From: an uncultured Erysipelotrichaceae bacterium
GTDB lineage: Bacteria; Bacillota_I; Bacilli_A; Erysipelotrichales; Coprobacillaceae
Direction of reading: 5' to 3'
Length of the DNA: 25,075 bases
NCBI GenBank assembly: GCA_900544435.1
Contig: UQVG01000005.1
Span: 1 to 25,075, forward strand
In this document: one piece after another, positions 23,454-25,075 of the stretch
Numbering within the stretch: the stretch's first letter is position 1
Layout: each line of letters begins with the position of its first letter
Translations under genes and position numbers: made by a program
The notes under the pieces: model-generated
The model's input: only the letters and a program-made list of their open reading frames with translations
The model's database searches: none
Told to the model about the DNA's origin: nothing

Positions 23454-23738
23454 ATGAATAGTCAAGAAAAACAAGGGTATATAGATGAAATTAACTACCA
23501 AAAGAAAATGATTAATAACCTCGTTAAGTGGTTACGCAATTTGTTCTTCCTTTCCTCTCTAGGAGTCTTATTGATGTATTATTTTTCTAATATCTTATTT
23601 ATAAAAATCTTTGCAATCATATTAATAATTATATCTATATTAGCGATTATCCTTGTTGGAAAGGCTATTTATAGTGGTAAGAAAAACATAAATAAAATTG
23701 TTGATCAGTTTTCCTTAAAATATAAAAACTCTCTATAA
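23454..23738 (+). CDS. Small two-TM membrane protein at the end of the PTS operon, unknown function
   Basis: ATG 23454 is preceded by AAGGAGAAA (23441-23449), 13 bases after the EIID stop, so it belongs to the PTS operon. The 94-residue product has a polar N-terminus (MNSQEKQGYIDEINYQKKM), two hydrophobic helices (about 28-45 and 48-70, very Ile-rich) separated by a short turn, and a basic C-terminus (GKKNINKIVDQF...). I recognise no family. It is not ManO (DUF956), a soluble protein often linked to mannose PTS operons. A role as an accessory or regulatory subunit of the EIIC/EIID complex is possible and is inference from position only. Confidence 0.7.
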   Translation: MNSQEKQGYIDEINYQKKMINNLVKWLRNLFFLSSLGVLLMYYFSNILFIKIFAIILIIISILAIILVGKAIYSGKKNINKIVDQFSLKYKNSL

Positions 23739-23743
23739 TCATA

Positions 23744-23769
23744 CATAAAACCGCTTAGGCGGTTTTTAT
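23744..23769. terminator. Terminator of the PTS operon
   Basis: ATAAAACCGC and GCGGTTTTTAT pair around TTAG (23755-23758), giving a G/C-rich core with flanking A and T runs. It lies directly after the small membrane protein gene. Confidence 0.9.
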
Positions 23770-23792
23770 GTTATACTTTATTTGGTGATATT

Positions 23793-24539
23793 ATGATAAC
23801 AAATAAAATCAATACATTATTAAACAATAGTCAACAAAATGATTTAGATTATTCTATTTGTAAATATATTAAATTAAATCTAAAAACAGTATCTTCAATG
23901 TCTATTGAAGAACTTGCAAAAAATACCTATGTTTCTAAAGCAAAAATCTCTAAACTTATAAAAAAAATAGGTTATGATAACTATATTGCCTTTAAAGATG
24001 ATTGCTTATTAGAATTAGAAATTAGAAAACAAGTAAACAATAGGCAACATCATTTTACAAAAAATCATTTACATGATTCATTTAAATGGATAGAAAATAA
24101 TTTACTAGAAATTAAACAAAATCAAATAGTTGATTTTGTTAAAGAAATAACAGTAGCTAAACATATCTATCTTTATGGAGTTGCTTATTCTCATTTACTT
24201 TGTCAATATCTTCAATATGAAGGAGATCTTTTTCAAAAAGATATTTTGGTTTTAGATGAAAATGAATCAACCATAGAATTGAAAGAAAATGATTTATTAC
24301 TTGTTATAGGAATTGAAGAGGATGCTTTAAGTAAACAATCCTCACGTTATTTAAGAAAGCTTTTAAGAAGTCAAGGACGTAAACTTTTGATTTCAACACA
24401 GATGATTGATCAAAAAATGTTAAACTATTTTCATGAAACATTACTTTTATCTATCAATCATTTAGAAATGAAAGAAAGAAGAATCATGTTTCATTGTTTG
24501 ATTGATTTGATTATTTCTTGTTACTACGAATGTGCTTAG
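23793..24539 (+). CDS. RpiR-family regulator (HTH_6 plus SIS domain)
   Basis: The 248-residue protein starts at ATG 23793 behind GGTGAT (23784-23789). Residues 1-75 form the RpiR helix-turn-helix (MSIEELAKNTYVSKAKISKL, IKKIGYDNYIAFK). Residues about 100-240 form a SIS phosphosugar-binding domain (AKHIYLYGVAYSHLLCQYLQ, then ENDLLLVIGIEE). RpiR proteins respond to sugar phosphates, the products of PTS uptake. It lies behind the PTS terminator and may have its own promoter, a TATACT -10 at 23772-23777 with no good -35. It is a candidate second controller of the PTS or of sugar catabolic genes elsewhere, but nothing here shows its operator. Confidence 0.88.
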   Translation: MITNKINTLLNNSQQNDLDYSICKYIKLNLKTVSSMSIEELAKNTYVSKAKISKLIKKIGYDNYIAFKDDCLLELEIRKQVNNRQHHFTKNHLHDSFKWIENNLLEIKQNQIVDFVKEITVAKHIYLYGVAYSHLLCQYLQYEGDLFQKDILVLDENESTIELKENDLLLVIGIEEDALSKQSSRYLRKLLRSQGRKLLISTQMIDQKMLNYFHETLLLSINHLEMKERRIMFHCLIDLIISCYYECA

Positions 24540-24552
24540 GCACATTTTTTTT
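24529..24552 (+). terminator. Terminator of the rpiR-type gene
   Basis: AATGTGC (24529-24535) and GCACATT (24540-24546) pair around TTAG, followed by eight T. The TAG stop at 24537-24539 lies in the loop region. Confidence 0.88.
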
Positions 24553-24555
24553 GTC

Positions 24556-24582
24556 TTGTCAAGAAAGTTTATGAAATATAAA
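24556..24582 (+). promoter_or_regulatory. Possible promoter of the MFS exporter gene
   Basis: TTGTCA (24556-24561) is a good -35; TATAAA (24577-24582) is 15 bp downstream, a short spacing, and TAAAAA at 17 bp is the alternative -10. Confidence 0.4.
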
Positions 24583-24592
24583 AAGAAAAGCA

Positions 24593-24622
24593 ATTCATTT
24601 ATTTATGAGTAAATTAATGAAT
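24593..24622. promoter_or_regulatory. 30-bp palindrome directly before the MFS ribosome binding site
   Basis: ATTCATT-T-ATTTA and TAAAT-T-AATGAAT pair as 13-bp arms with a single mismatch around TGAG. It sits just downstream of the predicted transcript start and abuts AGGAGG (24624-24629). It could be a repressor operator for the exporter or an mRNA hairpin that limits ribosome access. Confidence 0.55.
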
Positions 24623-24633
24623 AGGAGGCAACT

Positions 24634-25075
24634 ATGGAAGAAAAATTAACAATTAAACAATTATTAGCTATTTTAGCTGCAGGTTTGTTTTCTTTTTGTG
24701 GTGTTTTGATTGAAACAGCAACGAATATTACATTTCCAACATTGATGAATGAATTTCAGGTTTCTACTTCTTTAGTTCAATGGATGACTACAGGGAATTT
24801 ATTAATGATGGGAATTCTAATTCCTATTTCATCTTATTTAAAAAGAAGATTTCAAACAAAAAAATTATTTCTAGTAGCAGGATTTTTATTTTCAATAGGA
24901 TTAATAATAGATATCTTTGCACAACAATTTAGCTTATTACTTATAGGAAGACTTATACAAGGAGCAGGTGTAGGAATTGCTTTACCAATGATGTATAACA
25001 TTATTTTAGAGGAATCACCTCAAAGACTTCTAGGATTAATGATGGGATGTGGTTCTTTTGTAACAGCGGCTGCAC
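24634..25075 (+). CDS. MFS multidrug exporter, DHA2 (EmrB/QacA-like), 5' part
   Basis: The gene starts at ATG 24634 behind TAGGAGGC and runs off the right edge after 147 codons. The visible part has membrane helices near residues 10-30, 48-66, 78-94 and 101-125. Family motifs seen are ETATNITFPTLMNEF in helix 1 and its loop, VQWMTTGNLLMMGILIPISS in helix 2, the basic loop LKRRFQTKK, and GRLIQGAGVGIALPMMYNII, typical of proton-driven DHA2 drug exporters with 14 helices. The substrate cannot be told. An adjacent regulator gene is not seen in the window, but the palindrome upstream suggests local repression. Confidence 0.85.
   Translation, partial: MEEKLTIKQLLAILAAGLFSFCGVLIETATNITFPTLMNEFQVSTSLVQWMTTGNLLMMGILIPISSYLKRRFQTKKLFLVAGFLFSIGLIIDIFAQQFSLLLIGRLIQGAGVGIALPMMYNIILEESPQRLLGLMMGCGSFVTAAA

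Overview
The window is AT-rich, with short intergenic gaps, strong AGGAGG-type ribosome binding sites and rho-independent terminators. The gene set (mannose-family PTS, NlpC/P60 hydrolase with Ig-like repeats, BceAB/MacB-like ABC exporters, RpiR and LysR regulators) points to a low-GC Firmicute. An Erysipelotrichia-type gut anaerobe is my best guess, but it is an inference: there is no rRNA or marker gene here.

Layout. (1) 1-3683: the 3' end of a MarR-type regulator, then an ABC module of one ATPase flanked by two half-size FtsX-like permeases. (2) 3684-4211 (-): a small YfcE-type metallophosphoesterase, convergent with the permease and carrying that operon's terminator inside its own 3' end. 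(3) 4273-8207: a second ABC exporter, ATPase plus a 1075-residue MacB/FtsX-type permease with a long extracellular YxxG heptad array and coiled coil. (4) 8399-9907: a secreted or anchored NlpC/P60 peptidase with four Ig-like repeats, preceded by nested palindromes. (5) 9963-11694: an IS200/IS605-family element with a broken tnpA, an intact-looking tnpB and an omega-RNA-like right end. It abuts the remains of an AAA-ATPase/PD-(D/E)XK gene that has lost its 5' half and carries a one-base frameshift. (6) 12635-14961 (-): a D-2-hydroxyacid dehydrogenase and an LVIVD-type beta-propeller protein, divergent from a LysR regulator (15077-15964) with a T-N11-A dyad between them.

(7) 16066-23738 is the most interesting part: a sugar-sensing and uptake island. 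It starts with a small EIIB-like protein whose phosphorylated Cys is replaced by Thr. Next comes a tight operon of membrane-anchored ribose-type binding protein, 6-TM histidine kinase, NarL-type response regulator and a second membrane-anchored (family 1) binding protein. A complete mannose-class PTS (EIIA, EIIB, EIIC, EIID) and a 94-residue two-TM protein follow. The same 16-bp 7-2-7 inverted repeat, TATGACA-N2-TGTCATA, stands upstream of both the sensor operon and the PTS operon. In front of the PTS it recurs three times at exactly 21-bp spacing. Inverted 7-2-7 sites are the known architecture for NarL-class regulators. I therefore infer that the two binding proteins feed a kinase/regulator pair that activates the PTS, giving a PTS controlled by extracellular binding proteins rather than by the usual antiterminator or sigma-54 activator.

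(8) 23793-24539: an RpiR/SIS regulator. (9) 24634-25075: the 5' part of a 14-TM-type (DHA2) MFS exporter, with a 30-bp imperfect palindrome directly in front of its ribosome binding site. No stretch longer than 300 bases lacks an assigned feature.
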